Positions 45,184-56,999 of a stretch of 64,000 nt of DNA are shown one piece after another. Both the position numbers and the translations under genes were made by a program. The stretch's first letter is position 1. The number at the start of each line of letters is the position of its first letter. The notes under the pieces were generated by a model. That model made no database searches, was not told where the DNA came from, and worked only from the letters and a program-made list of their open reading frames with translations. The stretch is from Perkinsus olseni. Taxonomy: Eukaryota > Perkinsozoa > Perkinsida > Perkinsidae. The stretch covers positions 1 to 64,000 of the forward strand of contig JABANP010000011.1 of the NCBI GenBank assembly GCA_013115135.1, read 5' to 3'.

Positions 45184-46110
45184 ATGTCCGTCCTCCGCCT
45201 TATCACCTCAATCATTCATTTCGCCCCTCTGATCTATGGCAATCGGAAGTGTCGCCCCACACCCCTTCCACCCAAGCCACGACCCCCTCAACGAGATACT
45301 TGGGCTCAAGTTTCACATCCACCTGCCACTTTCAAGAGCCTCTTTAATGATTACCCGTATGCGCGCCTCGACCTATTCGTTTGCGAACTGACAGAACCCT
45401 CTGCCATTAGAGTAGTCTTTGTCGTCCGCGATGACCGTGAGGCTATGTTTTCCTTAGAAAGTGGAAGTGTTTATCAAAGTAGTTGGTTCCCTCTTCGCAA
45501 GAAATATGATCAGCCAGACGTGCTTTATTGGGCGCCGTTATCGGGCCGTGGATCGGAAGAGCGTCAAGCCTGGGTTGTTGAAGTGCAAGCTGCGGTCCCC
45601 TCCGCCGGGGTCGCGTACTACGATTTTAACGAGTTCCGACTCACCCAATCCGGCGATTTACAAATTGGTCTTGGAGGTCGTTTCCGTACTCTAAAACGCG
45701 TCTGGCTGCCACTGATCCCAGGATTCTATTGCACTGATACTTCGTCCGACTGGGGAGTCACTGCCGGCGACTGGGGAGTCAAGATGCAGTACAACGTCTA
45801 CGCGAACGGAACTGTTGCTGTGAAACTTGGCTGCAAATATGGCACGTTCAACACCGGTTTCAAGAATTTTTTGCTCGTGGGCACGGGCGTTGGTAAGCGG
45901 TACCAGCTCTCTCCTATGGAGGGCGGAGCCACGTTGGAGGAACTCGTCGAAGCCCTCGATGCGGCTTGCCCTAGTTTACCGGAAGATAGACTTGTTGCAG
46001 ATAACTACAAGACTGTGGGATTCACCAGCGGAGAAGTGATCTATGTTACTGGCAACTTCGTCTCTGATAGCCTTCGTCCACAATACGGGTGCTCTTCCTC
46101 AAGCCTGTGA
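45184..46110 (+). CDS. Intronless secreted protein of unknown function (308 aa)
   Basis: A single frame from ATG 45184 to TGA 46108-46110. Residues 1-19 form a signal peptide (LRLITSIIHFAPLIYG), followed by a Pro-rich stretch (TPLPPKPRPPQRDTWAQ) and a soluble body with aromatic-rich strands (YQSSWFPLRKKYDQPD) and a short tandem WGV repeat (DWGVTAGDWGV). One glycosylation sequon (NGT) is present. Nothing in it matches a family I know. Like the 15313-16467 gene it has a signal peptide and no introns. It is flanked by palindromes on both sides. Confidence 0.75.
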   Translation: MSVLRLITSIIHFAPLIYGNRKCRPTPLPPKPRPPQRDTWAQVSHPPATFKSLFNDYPYARLDLFVCELTEPSAIRVVFVVRDDREAMFSLESGSVYQSSWFPLRKKYDQPDVLYWAPLSGRGSEERQAWVVEVQAAVPSAGVAYYDFNEFRLTQSGDLQIGLGGRFRTLKRVWLPLIPGFYCTDTSSDWGVTAGDWGVKMQYNVYANGTVAVKLGCKYGTFNTGFKNFLLVGTGVGKRYQLSPMEGGATLEELVEALDAACPSLPEDRLVADNYKTVGFTSGEVIYVTGNFVSDSLRPQYGCSSSSL

Positions 46111-46374
46111 TAGTTGGCACTCTCTTCACCCGAGTTTTTCCTCCCTGGGAGCGCAGGGTCAGGTTGTTACGTTGACGGCGATTTCAGAATTCTTTTACCG
46201 GTTGGCGTCGATTGAGGTTTCGTCCAGTAGTTTGATGAAAAGTCGGTGACCATCGTCAAAGAAGACGATCAGAAGAATCGTTCCCTAGACGCCGTTTCAC
46301 CACTCGCTCACATTTGTCGATGCTGCAGTCAGTTGCAAAACTGTTGACTCACCGCGTTTCCCCCACCGCCCCCA

Positions 46375-46436
46375 TCCAATGTTGAGTTTTCTGTCGTACA
46401 GAACTCGTGGGTGCTGGGGAGATTCTCAACATTGGA
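46375..46436. repeat. Inverted repeat, 12-bp arms with 38-bp spacer
   Basis: TCCAATGTTGAG (46375-46386) and CTCAACATTGGA (46425-46436) are exact reverse complements. Flanking C-rich and G-rich runs extend the pairing with one mismatch. Confidence 0.8.
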
Positions 46437-47138
46437 CAGGGGGAGAGATGAGAATGATGACAATGACGCACGGCCACTGACGCTATGACTTTTAAATTTG
46501 ACTGCAGTACGACGAGTTCGACGCGCCGTTGAGACGCTTCGCGCAGAAGCGATTTAGTCGGGTAATTCCAACAAAAGTGATCGAGATGCCCCCGTTAACC
46601 TAACTTAACGCGAGGTTATAGCGGACGCTGGCATGCTTATTACCAGTTAGATAACGGGGCAAAATGCAGCTCCCGCATAGTAACACTAACAACGATGGCG
46701 CAGCAGTACGCAGCTCTACGAAAAAATGTCATCATTGATGTGCGCTGTTGCTAGAAAAGTTTGGGCAAGGCCGGAGGAAAAATTGGGCAAGCGAGAAGCA
46801 AACCTTCTGCTCGCCTGTGCAGCTACTGCGACCGTGTTTTACATAATAGCCAGGACCCCTCGAGACTGTATGAGTTGGGATCCTACCACCTGCAAATATT
46901 ATGCTCGATGTGAGAAACTGAATGCATGAATCGTCGCAGTTGGAAGTTGGCCACAATTATAACCACTAACCACCTTCTCCGGACGAGCTCCGCATACTTC
47001 TAATGCAGCCACCTGTATGCTTTTTACGTCCACCTTCTTAGCCATGCAACTAACTGACTAAACAATTGAGAACCGTAGACGATATTCTTTATAACAAGCC
47101 CTACGTCATAGCAAGTACTGTTTCGTGGTAAGTCATCA

Positions 47139-47195
47139 CGGGATATAACGGAATAAGATATCGAAGGCTTCGATATCTTATTCCGTTATATCCCG
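47139..47195. repeat. Perfect 28-bp palindrome with one-base loop
   Basis: The arm 47139-47166 (begins CGGGATATAACGG, ends TATCGAAG) is repeated exactly as its reverse complement at 47168-47195, separated by a single G at 47167. No mismatch in 28 bp. Confidence 0.95.
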
Positions 47196-47556
47196 CTTCG
47201 ATTCTAAGCGGTATGGAACTGGAATGATGGGCAATTGACGTGGGCGTTGGACACAAGGTGAATTTCTTGTCATCAGTGATGACTCATCACTGAGATGCGC
47301 AACTCAGTGAGATGATGGGATCACCTGATCGGATCAGGTGGTGATCAGGATCAGGTGTTCCTACCATCAACGAATCGACATTGTACCATCTTAGCATCAA
47401 CACTTCGAGCCTCGACAGTTCGAGATGCACCTCCCACTCTTATCTACGGCTGACGTATCCAAGCGGCTGTTGGATGACTGACAACTCGAAGCATTTACAA
47501 CAGAGAAGCGAAATGATGGATGCAGAACGTAATTGATAGTAGCCACAAGTGCTCAT

Positions 47557-50500
47557 TTATCTTCTAACCGGCAGGAGCGGGGTGATGCTATCCCGGCTAT
47601 TATCGAAAGAATCTCGTAGCATGTACTTCGCAGGGTCGACCATGATACTCTTACTCCGATCTTGAGTCTTGCATATACCAACCAGCAGATCCGCCAACTC
47701 GAACATAGAGTTCCTGACGAGGGAGACACCCTAGGCTCATCATGACATCGCTCGAGCGATAGTTCATGAAATTGTCGATGACAAGGCTCGGATAGCGGCA
47801 AAGTCCCGTCGGCAATGGCAACCGGTTCTCCTCCACTCAGTGACTCATTGAGCGGGTCGAATCCGCTCAGGGCCAGAGCGCCAATCAGAACAAAATTGCA
47901 ATGGTACTTTCGACGGTTCACAGATCTGCTATCAGGACCCACCTGAGCGTAATGATAATGAACTGTGCATTCTGTGTTCGTTCTTTGATGTAATTGGCAA
48001 TTATCGCGACATTGCGCTGGTCGAGGGCCGCATCGATCTCATCCATGAAGTACAGGGGAGTCGGCTTATAGTAGTGTAATGCAAATACCAGAGCAAGCGA
48101 GGCCAAGGTCTTCTCTCCACCTACGAGAAGGCTCAGCTACAAAACGCCACGTCTGCTTAGTTAGGCAGGAAAACTGCCCTTACCGCTGAGATTCGCTATT
48201 TGCTTCCAACTTTTCCGCGGCGGTCGCACAGAGAAAGATATCCCGAGAGAGAAGGGATCCTGCCCGTCCACTAGTTCAAGGTCAGCATCCCCTCCAAGTG
48301 TAATCATCTGGTAAAGCTCTTTGAGTTTCTCTCGGATCGTATGAAACCCCTGAAGGCAGCTATGGGAGCCAGAGTACGAGTCGAGAATAATACCGTTAGA
48401 AACATGGTGAGTCGATCGTTCTCCAACTGCTTCAGTCTACTACGAACATCATCGCGGTCTTTCGTGACCTGAACCATACATTCTCGGCCCAACCTTTAAG
48501 CGACTCTTTCATTACGGCGTCAAGCTCGTCCTTTTTCTTCTTATAGTCAGCAGCCTTCTTCTTGTAATCTTCAATGGCCCGGGTATTCGGCTGCATCTTC
48601 TGTATTTCATCCTCGAGCGCGAAGACAGTCGACTTGATAGACGACTGAACGTCGGAAACAGCAGTGGAAATGCCAAGACTTTCATCATACTCGTCCTGTC
48701 GAGCTCCGCTAATGCTCACGGCGATTCAAGTTACTCCGTGACAAATCTTTCCCCAGAAGCTTGCTCCTCGAACCAGAAATTGATACACGCTTACCAAGGC
48801 TTTCTCAATTCCAGCTAGCTCCTCCTCCGTGAGATCCATCAGAACAGGTTTCCCCAGTGCTCGGCAGTCCATCGGCTCTTCCCTCCCGTCCTCCTCGTCA
48901 TCATCATCGGGTTGCTTCACCCGCTCTGGAGTCTCGTTCGGCAGCTGAGGCCCGGCTGGACGAGAAGGTGATGTTACTGGACTGCCTCGATGCGATGATG
49001 GAGGGGGAATATTAGCGGCAGAATCGTGCTGAAACGGTCAAATTCCATCAACTATACCAGCCGCTGATCGGAAGTTCACCTCGAGCTCTTCGAATAAAAG
49101 CGCCGTGGGGAGATCGTCCCACTCCTTCTTAAGTCCCGCCAAGTCCCTACTATAATGCCTCGAAGCTTCTTCGTGTTGCTTCACTTTGTTACTCCTGAAG
49201 TAATCCACTCAATTCTCGATAAATTCATGATCGTACTTCTCTTCATAGTTCATCTTTAGATCTTCCTCCTTCTTCTTCACTTCTTGATGCTCGTCACGAA
49301 TCTGGTGAGAATGAGTATCGGAGGCGCTTGTTCGTCCGACCAGGCCGCTCACCTGCTTGACCTTCTCCTTCAGCTCTTCTACCACTTTTTCTTGTTCTTT
49401 CCGCTGTTCGAGCAGCTGGTTGTGGTCCTCGAAGAGCCCCAAAGCAATCTCCTGCAGTCTAAACACCACAACATGGGAGGCACCTCGCTCGCAGCGCTTC
49501 GTTTCGGACTTTTCAGACTCGGGCCGTCGCTTCTCCTCTTCCTTTTCTAAGGTCTCGATATCCTTGCGGAGCTGTTCAGCTTTCTCCAGAGCCTTCTCCG
49601 CGTTCTCTCGGGCTTTGCGGATGTTCAGAGCCATCTGCAACAGGTCTGGCAATTTGGCGGCGCGCGCAAGTCCTCACCCTTCGCTTGTGGTTCCGCCTCT
49701 CTTCCAGGGACTTCTTCAACTCCTCCATTTTCCTTTTCTGCGCACGTGTCTTGTCTCCCTCCGATCTCAAAATCTTATCCTTCAACAGTTTGATTGCTTC
49801 CAAGAGCTCCGCGACTCCCGCTTGAATCTGCTCTATCCAGTGGGACTCCTAGCAATTTCAGAAGACGGACCTACTTCATTCAGCTCGCCTTGCTTGTCCT
49901 CTATCTTCTCGTCGAGCATCGCCACTTTCTTCTTCTCATCATCACTCAGCTCCGGGCAAACTATCGCCTCCAGCTGGCGGTCAAATCTATGAAGAAGCCC
50001 ATGAAAGCCTCACGCCGCCATAGATTATTGCCGTACTGTTGGATAGAGATTTTCACGGCATCCAGATTAACCGGTTGCTGCTCCCGCTGCTCGTGGTCCG
50101 CTAATGTCTGAAACACAAGCGATGTTTCGAAGTTAGAAAATGAAGCGCTGGATTCAAAGCTCTGTCCTAATCGTAGACTATACATAGGAGCCGACGGATA
50201 TGCTGAAGAGTTTCCATAGGCAGGAGCACACTCACCGCTTTCATCTGACGATTCATATCCTGGAGGTCGGATCGCTCGTTCGTCAGCTTTTCACGTGTTG
50301 CCTTGAGTTCGTCCATTCTACAACGACACGAATATACCCACAAGACCACAAGAGGAGGCTCACTTCTGTTTGAGGCGTGCTACTTGCTGTTCCAGTCTTT
50401 GGTAACTGCCAGCCTCGGGATCTACATACAGAAAGACGGGCAGCAGCTCATACCACTCAGGGGAAAACGACGGAGTGGACGGTTGCAGCGGCGGACCGGA

Positions 50501-53500
50501 TGACGAAACTGCTGATGTTCCTCTATCAACACTACTCACCCTTCCCTCGCTGTGCCCCGAAAAGCCCCTTAGCTGTTCTGCCTCCCGCCGACATCACCCC
50601 GCTGGTCTCGACCAGCTTGCCGTCGAGCGATACGACGCGGTAACTGCCAGAGGTCATCTCATGCATCTTCTGTGACCGACGATGGTCAGAAATGGATCAA
50701 CTAGTGTGAGACGAGTGCGGAATCATCTTGAACCGTTCCGAAAGGGCACTAGTGGCTCGCGTTCGCCATAACCATCGAGTCCATTCGTCAAGAACTTCTA
50801 ACAGAATCACAGTTGCTCAGTGGACCAGGATAGGTAATGGGTCGAGCTTACCGACGCCCCCCAGTGGTCTCGCCATGACCGACTCGCTGAGCTTGATTCA
50901 GATCTTTAGCAACCAGCGTCTCTCGGACAGCAAAATAGAATGCAGGACGGAACCTGCCGTTCGAAGGGTTCTGCAAGAACGCGTCGCTTCCTGCTACTTC
51001 CGCTCATTTGGTTTAATTAGATCGATGAGCCGACGCGTATCTTCGGGCGGATCTCCGGTAGGCTTCTTCTCTCTTATCTGAATACCAATCTCATAGCAAC
51101 ACTCGACCGTTGCCATCGTCTTCTCGAACGCCCATCCAATCTCGACCGAGAAGTCGGAGATAGGATCTGACCGGCCTGCCGCAGACGAAGATACCCACCT
51201 TATCGAGTATGATGCAAGTAACTCGGCCAAGTCTTCTTTGCTTGCAGAACTCGACAACGGCTTGAGCGGCTTCCGCATCTACGAGAACGAGCGATGATGG
51301 AAGCAGGCCTTCATGGCCGCCGCCTACTGTCAACAACGATGTTATCCAGTGTTCCCGAAGCCGCTGTGCAGGCCGCCACATCGTACCTGGCCACAGACCG
51401 CACTCCGACCGATACGGGAGATAGCTCACACCACACGCGATTCGGAGAAGCGATATAATGGCCATTTATATAGCGAGGGTTCGATCCCCGGCGAAGGTAC
51501 TTCGTATCACAATGTGATAGTCACATTCCTTTGAAAGACTGAAGCCTCTCCCGGACAGGAAGGCATCGAAACGTGAGAGGAGAACTTACATATCATCAAC
51601 TGTTCCTAGATCCCCTAGACGCCCATGGACCCCTCGGAGCTGACCAGATTGTGCGGCTTGCATTATCGCTCTGAAAGACGCCGCTACTGTACATCCTCCT
51701 GTTCATTCCTACTTCCTCAGATTGGGAGCTCCTTGTGAACCCCCACTCTCCTGCATCTTCACCTGCGTGCTATCAATCTTACCTAGAAACACCACTGGTG
51801 CCCTCCCCTCGGCAGCTCGAGTCGCCGTACTGTGGATGTCCGTTCCCTCGATCCCATTCTGTTTCAACGCTTCGTATATCTCCGCAATCCTCTCCTCGTT
51901 CTGCTGTATCCGAGCCGAGTACCCACAATACGAGCAGTCGAGCGACCCAGCTGATGACATCGTGCAACTCCTGCCTTACTGTTCAGTAATGCGTTTGCTC
52001 TCCTCCATCGCTTCCTCCCGCTGCTTCAACTTGTCAACCATGATCTGCTTCTCCTGTTCTACTCTGGCCCGCTGACCCTGGGCTGCAGATACCTAATCCG
52101 TTGACGTTCTCTAGTGATGCTCTCTTAGTGATGATACTAGTCGCAATAAAAACCAATCTATCCTGCGGTCCGAGGGGAGAATATGTCCGGTATGTCCGTC
52201 GCTCAGTGGCCTGCCTTGTCAGTTAATTGCTTCTTCTGTTTCTGCATGTCGTTGATATCTCTTTTATACTCCCCTTCCGCCGTCCGCAACTCTTCCAAGT
52301 CTTTAGTGAGTTTATCCAACTCCTCCCTAAAATCACCATCATCATATCCCGAACCATCCACCCATACTATTACTTTTTCTCCGTGCTGCACTTAGCCTCC
52401 TTACCGTAAATCTCTTCGAGTTTCTTCCGCTCACTCTCACTCTTTTCCTCCAATTTCTTTATGTCGCTCTCAACCTACATAACCCAGCCCACTGTCGCCG
52501 AACCACGCACAAGGCATTCTATCGGCAACTACAGTCCAGCCAACGCCACCTCACCTTGGGTAAGTCGACCTCTTCCATTTCCTTGGCATCATCTTTCAGT
52601 TTCTCCGCTTTATTCTCGTTGGTCGTTATCTCCTTCTTCGTACGCTTCAACTTGATCTCGCACGTTCTGTCGTGGAGAAGTCGACCCTCTCGAGCGCCCA
52701 CAGAGACTCACTTCAGATCCTCCTTCGACTTAGTCAACTGCCGATCCATCTCGTTGAACTTATTCAGCAGCTTATCGCACTTCACACTGATCTTATGACA
52801 GGCTTTCTCCTTGGTTTTACACTCAGCCTCCGCCGCTTTGACTTTTTGGTTCGCCCTAGAGGATTATATCCCCCAATGGACATAGCTGCGCTTCTTACTG
52901 TTCAATCTCCTCCATCATCTCCTTCAACGACTCGGCCGCTTCTTTTCTCTCAACTTCCGCTTCTCTCCTTCTCTTATCCGCCTTCCCCCTATCATACTGT
53001 ACCAACTTAGCCTTAGCTCCGATCAACTTGCACTGGACTCTGAGGCAGACTAGTCCAATGAAGACGGACGAAGGGCTGCTCCGAGGCAATTATGCACTCA
53101 TTCGCGAACAAAGAAGCGTGATAAACCGATCCTAGCGGAGCGAAGAGAATCAATCTGGACCTACTTGACATATTTCATCGCCTCTCTCTTGGGCCCTTCC
53201 AGCGCCACCACATCCTTATGCGCAGCGTTGACTCTATTCAGATGGAGATTCCTCTCTTCCACAAGCCTATTCATATTTTCGGTTGACTTCTCGATATCTC
53301 CGATGAACCTGCTTGGGAGATTGACACCGAGCCAGACCATTCTCAGAGGACAAGCGCTAGTCACCATCTGGCTGAGGACAGGAGGCCATTCTGTCTTACA
53401 CTTCGGATCCAATGATCTCTTCAAGGAATTCTAAAAAGCCCGGCTGACTCGCCTCCCCCTTCGGCTTCATCATAGCAATTGATTCTACCTCTCCTTGCAA

Positions 53501-54504
53501 AATAAGGAACCTTACAGAACACAGTTTAAGCGTCGACCGCCATCTCCGCCATTGCTCACCGATTGTGATCCAGATCGATACCGTATGCTCGAAGACGATC
53601 GCCAACTTCCGTCCAAGAAGAAGTCCGGTCGTCGATGGTGTATCTTAGGGAAGCCATCACGTTCCTCCAACGCGTACTTATATCAGACGGAAAGTTATTC
53701 TACGCCCTCGTGAACGGCGAACCGGCACCAAAAACGGGGCAAAGATGAAGCTGAGAACTCTAGTGCGCCGTACTACTACCAATAACTGCTAAACACTCTC
53801 TCAGGCCTACTTGCTGGAGCTGTTAGCATAGCACTCTCGTGAAATCGTGAATGCCGATCCCGGTATCTCCTGACCATCCTCGTTGTTGACCTCCGCAAAA
53901 CTAATTTTCACCTACACGAAGATGATACTGGAAATCTCATGCTTCCTTCAGCCTACCTTGGCTCGCTCGGGCCTCTCTCCACCGGCGTTGTGGATCAACT
54001 CGGCCAACTTGTTCTGTCGAATTTGTTTCGCCTTTTTGCCGAAAACGAAGAGCATGGCGTCGATGATATTAGATTTTCCCGACCCATTCGGACCGACAAT
54101 AACAGAGAAGTTGTTCGAGAAAGTGCCAATGTACTTCCGCCCGCCGTAAGACTTGAAGTCTTCCAGAACCTGCTGTAAGCCGTGATCTATAAGCCGTACA
54201 TCCAGGTTCGACTCCCGGAGTGTCCATCATTCTACGCACAATGTCTCTGATGACTAATCGTTTGAAGTCGCCTTTGCCCATCTTCCGCTTCTTCGCTATA
54301 GATCCGGCGGCGTCACTCGGCATTGGTCGCTTCGGCGGAGTCTCCGGAGCCACCTGCGAAGACTGCGTCCGCCAAGTTCCTCCCCCGTGACAATCCTACC
54401 TCCTGCACTACTCGACTGACGTCCTCCCTCGCCTGCTGATGGCCGTCCTTAGCTGCTTTCGTTCGACGAGGCTGAAGACGAAGCACCCTTAGTGAAGGTT
54501 GCAT
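47557..54504 (-). CDS. SMC4: Condensin subunit SMC4
   Basis: SMC4 pairs with SMC2 as the ATPase core of condensin. Start ATG 54504. The N-terminal exons give [12 protein letters not shown], then [14 protein letters not shown], Walker [11 protein letters not shown] and [17 protein letters not shown]4-specific blocks include [19 protein letters not shown]. Coiled coil fills most exons from 53430 to 48300, interrupted by a hinge ([16 protein letters not shown] near 51600, [16 protein letters not shown] near 51220, [17 protein letters not shown] near 50600). The C-terminal head has [15 protein letters not shown], the signature motif [13 protein letters not shown] (split by an intron near 48122-48190), Walker [13 protein letters not shown] and [13 protein letters not shown], ending at TAA 47559-47557. 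Over 20 introns, mostly 45-220 nt. No frameshift in the exons I traced; the middle coiled-coil exons were only partly traced. Confidence 0.92.
47850..47868 (-). repeat. T-arm-like hairpin in the last SMC4 intron
   Basis: The minus strand reads GAGCGG-ATTCGAC-CCGCTC: a perfect 6-bp stem and a 7-base T-loop-like loop, in the same sense as the host gene. No other tRNA arms are obvious. Confidence 0.35.
51425..51497 (+). repeat. tRNA-like fragment in an SMC4 intron (antisense to host)
   Basis: The plus strand has GCGAGGGTTCGATCCCCGGC (51474-51493), a T-arm with B-box consensus, preceded by an arm-like TATAATGGCCATTTATA. It lies within the roughly 180-nt intron between the GDLGTVDD and [10 protein letters not shown] hinge exons. 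Confidence 0.45.
54170..54239 (+). repeat. tRNA-like sequence filling a 70-nt SMC4 intron (antisense to host)
   Basis: On the minus strand this intron runs GTGCGTAG...ACAGCAG between exons ending RLVIRDI and starting VLEDFKSY. On the plus strand it reads as an anticodon-arm-like GATCTATAAGCCG, then TCCAGGTTCGACTCCCGGA (T-arm) and GTGTCCA, which looks like an acceptor end. It is nearly all tRNA-like and lacks a D-arm. Confidence 0.5.
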
Positions 54505-55611
54505 CCCAATTCAACGCTCAATGGTAGAGCATCCGTCATAATGATGCAGTCACTGTTGAAGAGGAGTCAAGAATATTGGTTTCCAGTATTTCTAGTCGCC
54601 GCTCGTCACGATATTAATAAAGACGACAGCGACCTCGCCCAGCCAGTTACCTGAGCATCATCCGGGGTGGTATCCTCGGTAGACCCCGCCGAGTCGCTAT
54701 TGTTGTTTTTGACTTTATTATCCTGTACATCGTGCATCTGATAACGAGTATCATATGACAGGCGCCTCCGTAGGGGCATCTTCCCCAATGCTCCGCCAAC
54801 GCAGAGGTCGCGACACGCTACCCTATGTTGACCGTTGCTACATTCAAAGCAGTCTTAACTCTCGATGAGACACTCTCTCATGGCTGCGGGCAAGTGAGGA
54901 GCATTCCAACGCTCCGAGCGACGTTCGACGGTTTCTCCGGAAGAGAAAATTGATTTGCTGCTTCTAACCTCACAAGCGTCCGTTTTCTGCCTCACTGTGT
55001 TGCAGAAACGATAAGAGCCACTGAGAGCCTAACCATTGGAGAAGCCAGCCTACCTCGGTATTTGCGTTATGGCCGTCGTTCTCTTTATCTTCAGCGTCGT
55101 CGCCGACCCTTCGACATCGTAGCATCAGCTCGGAATGGAAACAAGTCACAAACTACAAGATGAAGTGACGAGCCTTCCTCGGACCAGGACTACAGACTAT
55201 CTCAGAACAACACCAGAAGTGCATAGCGGTACCGAAGATGCGGGGAGCTACTGCTGCTGTGAGGACGAAGGCAGTGACGTCATGTAACGCTCAAGTGCTG
55301 TTCGACCAGGTTGGGCAGAAAGAGGTATATGCAGATACCCATCAAGTTTGAAGAGGCCACGAGGTGGACAAGAGACGATCGGTCACAACCAGCGGATGAG
55401 ATCCTCCATGCGATCTGGTACTACACGTTTGCAGAGTACATCGTAATAGCACTTAACACAAGTACATCGTATCGTGGACAACGAGTATGATTAAGGATAT
55501 TTGCTTCACATCACCAAGTTCCTTAATAGATTGAGCAAAATCGTGAGCGATGAACATGACAAAGCCAGAGGAGACCATAGCAAGCAGCGGTAATTTCTCC
55601 ACTGAATGCTC
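54505..55611. other. SMC4 upstream region and gene A downstream region
   Basis: No gene supported. Part of it (about 54815-54870) reappears at about 57396-57450, so the duplication that made the SMC4 fragment reached into this upstream DNA. Confidence 0.5.
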
Positions 55612-56471
55612 CTAGGCGTCCCTTGGGATCTCGTAGGTGCACAGGTCGACCTCCATATCTATATCTGAAGCAATCGAAACTCCCATACGCTCGTTAACTG
55701 AAGTACCAAACCCTACCCTCGCAATTAAACCCTGCATCGGCGTAAAAGCCAATGGGCTTTCCCGCAGTAAGTATAAAGACGCGGCTGATGTGAGGCCTTG
55801 TTTTCTTAATCTGACGACCGACAGCATCATTGCAACTTAATCCCCCCCCCTGCTGCGTCTTCTACAGCATGCATCATCACCCTACGTTGATGGGTACGAA
55901 GTTATAACGACGACTAATTTAACAGGGACGTACGATGATAACAGCTGCCTCCAGGCTGGAGGCTCCAGCATAATGCAATCATTACGGCAGAGGAGGTATG
56001 ATAGATGACGTACACTTTCAGCATCTGCTTGAGCGTCTCAAACTTGACTCCTCGCTCCCCATACTCATCATAGTCAGCATCGATATCGTCTATGTACACG
56101 GCTTCTGAGAACGATATTCTCCCGCCTATTCCCTGAGGATGTGCACAAACAGAACCCTTGCGCAAGATATCGAGGTCGCAGAATAATTCAACGTGAAAGA
56201 TTCTACTCGGAGATCGGAGAACACACGAATAACATCGGCTTCTTACCTGCTTCCCCGTTCAATCGACCGCCAGAAACTCGTGTGAGCTATAAGGCAGCCT
56301 CTCAGCTGCCATGGCATAGCGATAATCATATCGAGAGGTATCGACCGTGGTGTCGCTTTTGAGGCTTTCGAGTTTCGCATCGGAATCTCTCTGACTCGCT
56401 AACCCCAGAATGACGGAAGGTTGAAGCACAATCGTCACGAAGATGAGGCAACCAGGGCGATTGGTGATCAT
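55612..56471 (-). CDS. Small secreted protein A of a duplicated family
   Basis: ATG 56471 opens a signal peptide (CLIFVTIVLQPSVILGLA) followed by SQRDSDAKLESL. Exon 2 carries GGRISFSEAVYIDDID ... KFETLKQMLK. The last exon has AGFNCEGRVWYFS and, one base on in the +1 frame after TAA 55696-55694, NERMGVSIASDIDMEVD and the shared ending LCTYEIPRDA at TAG 55614-55612. Paralogue C has AGFDCEGRV ... QCNYDIP at the same places, so the +1 join is supported by homology. An additional in-frame TGA follows EFLAVD at the end of exon 1 unless splicing is slightly earlier. Function unknown. It may be a pseudogene or need recoding. Confidence 0.55.
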
Positions 56472-56544
56472 GAGGATGTTGGTGGCTGTGGTGGGAGCAA
56501 TGGAGGAATATGGAAAATCATGGAGCTCGAGATAGTATCGATTG

Positions 56545-56558
56545 GAAAGGCGATCTCT
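56545..56558. promoter_or_regulatory. Conserved upstream block shared by genes A and C
   Basis: TATCGATTGGAAAG occurs here and at 61006-61019, about 75 bp upstream of the respective start codons. Between block and ATG both genes also share GGGAGCAATG and GGTGATCATGAGGA. Conservation of flank and start context suggests a recent duplication including the promoter. A regulatory role is inferred. Confidence 0.4.
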
Positions 56559-56999
56559 CGCGCGATGGTGGTATTCTGGGGCGAGTTCGCTGTCGCTGCC
56601 ACAGACCAAAAGTTCACGTTTATGACTACACTCATACAAGCGACCAAGCTTAGCCAACAATGAAGTTATATGTTTCACAGTGTTTCACCGTCAATGTTCG
56701 GCTGCTATTCCACCTTCACACCACGACTGCTATTCGGCAGAACGCCCTTGCCGCGGCATTCCTCCGCCGATGTATGCCGGGGTTCCTCTGAGGAGCTCTG
56801 GACATGCCCGGTTTAGAATAGAGGGAAGGAGCGCCGACGTAGAGATGCTCAAGCAGCTGCGGAAATGGATGAATTTCTTCCATCCCTACTTCCAACGTCT
56901 GCACGCTGACTCAATTCTAACACTCATGATGCTCGAACACTTGAGGACACTGCCAACCTGCCCCACCTCATCCAGTTATACAATCCCTCCGCTTCTGCC

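Larger units (their letters stand above)
46111..47556. other. Intergenic with foldbacks
   Basis: No gene supported. It contains the inverted repeat at 46375-46436 and the perfect palindrome at 47139-47195. A 67-codon frame at 46726-46929 has no supporting evidence. Confidence 0.5.

Noticed and set aside
46726..46929. 67-codon plus-strand frame
   Set aside because: Short, no motif, no splice partners and no clear context.
47800..47950. LSGGE-like words in a frame at 47553-47942 suggesting another ABC signature
   Set aside because: They lie in an intron of SMC4; the real signature LSGGEKT is formed by exons joined across about 48122-48190.
49357..49992. 211-codon Ser/Phe-rich plus-strand frame
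   Set aside because: It is antisense to SMC4 coiled-coil exons; Glu/Lys codons read backward give Ser/Phe/Leu.
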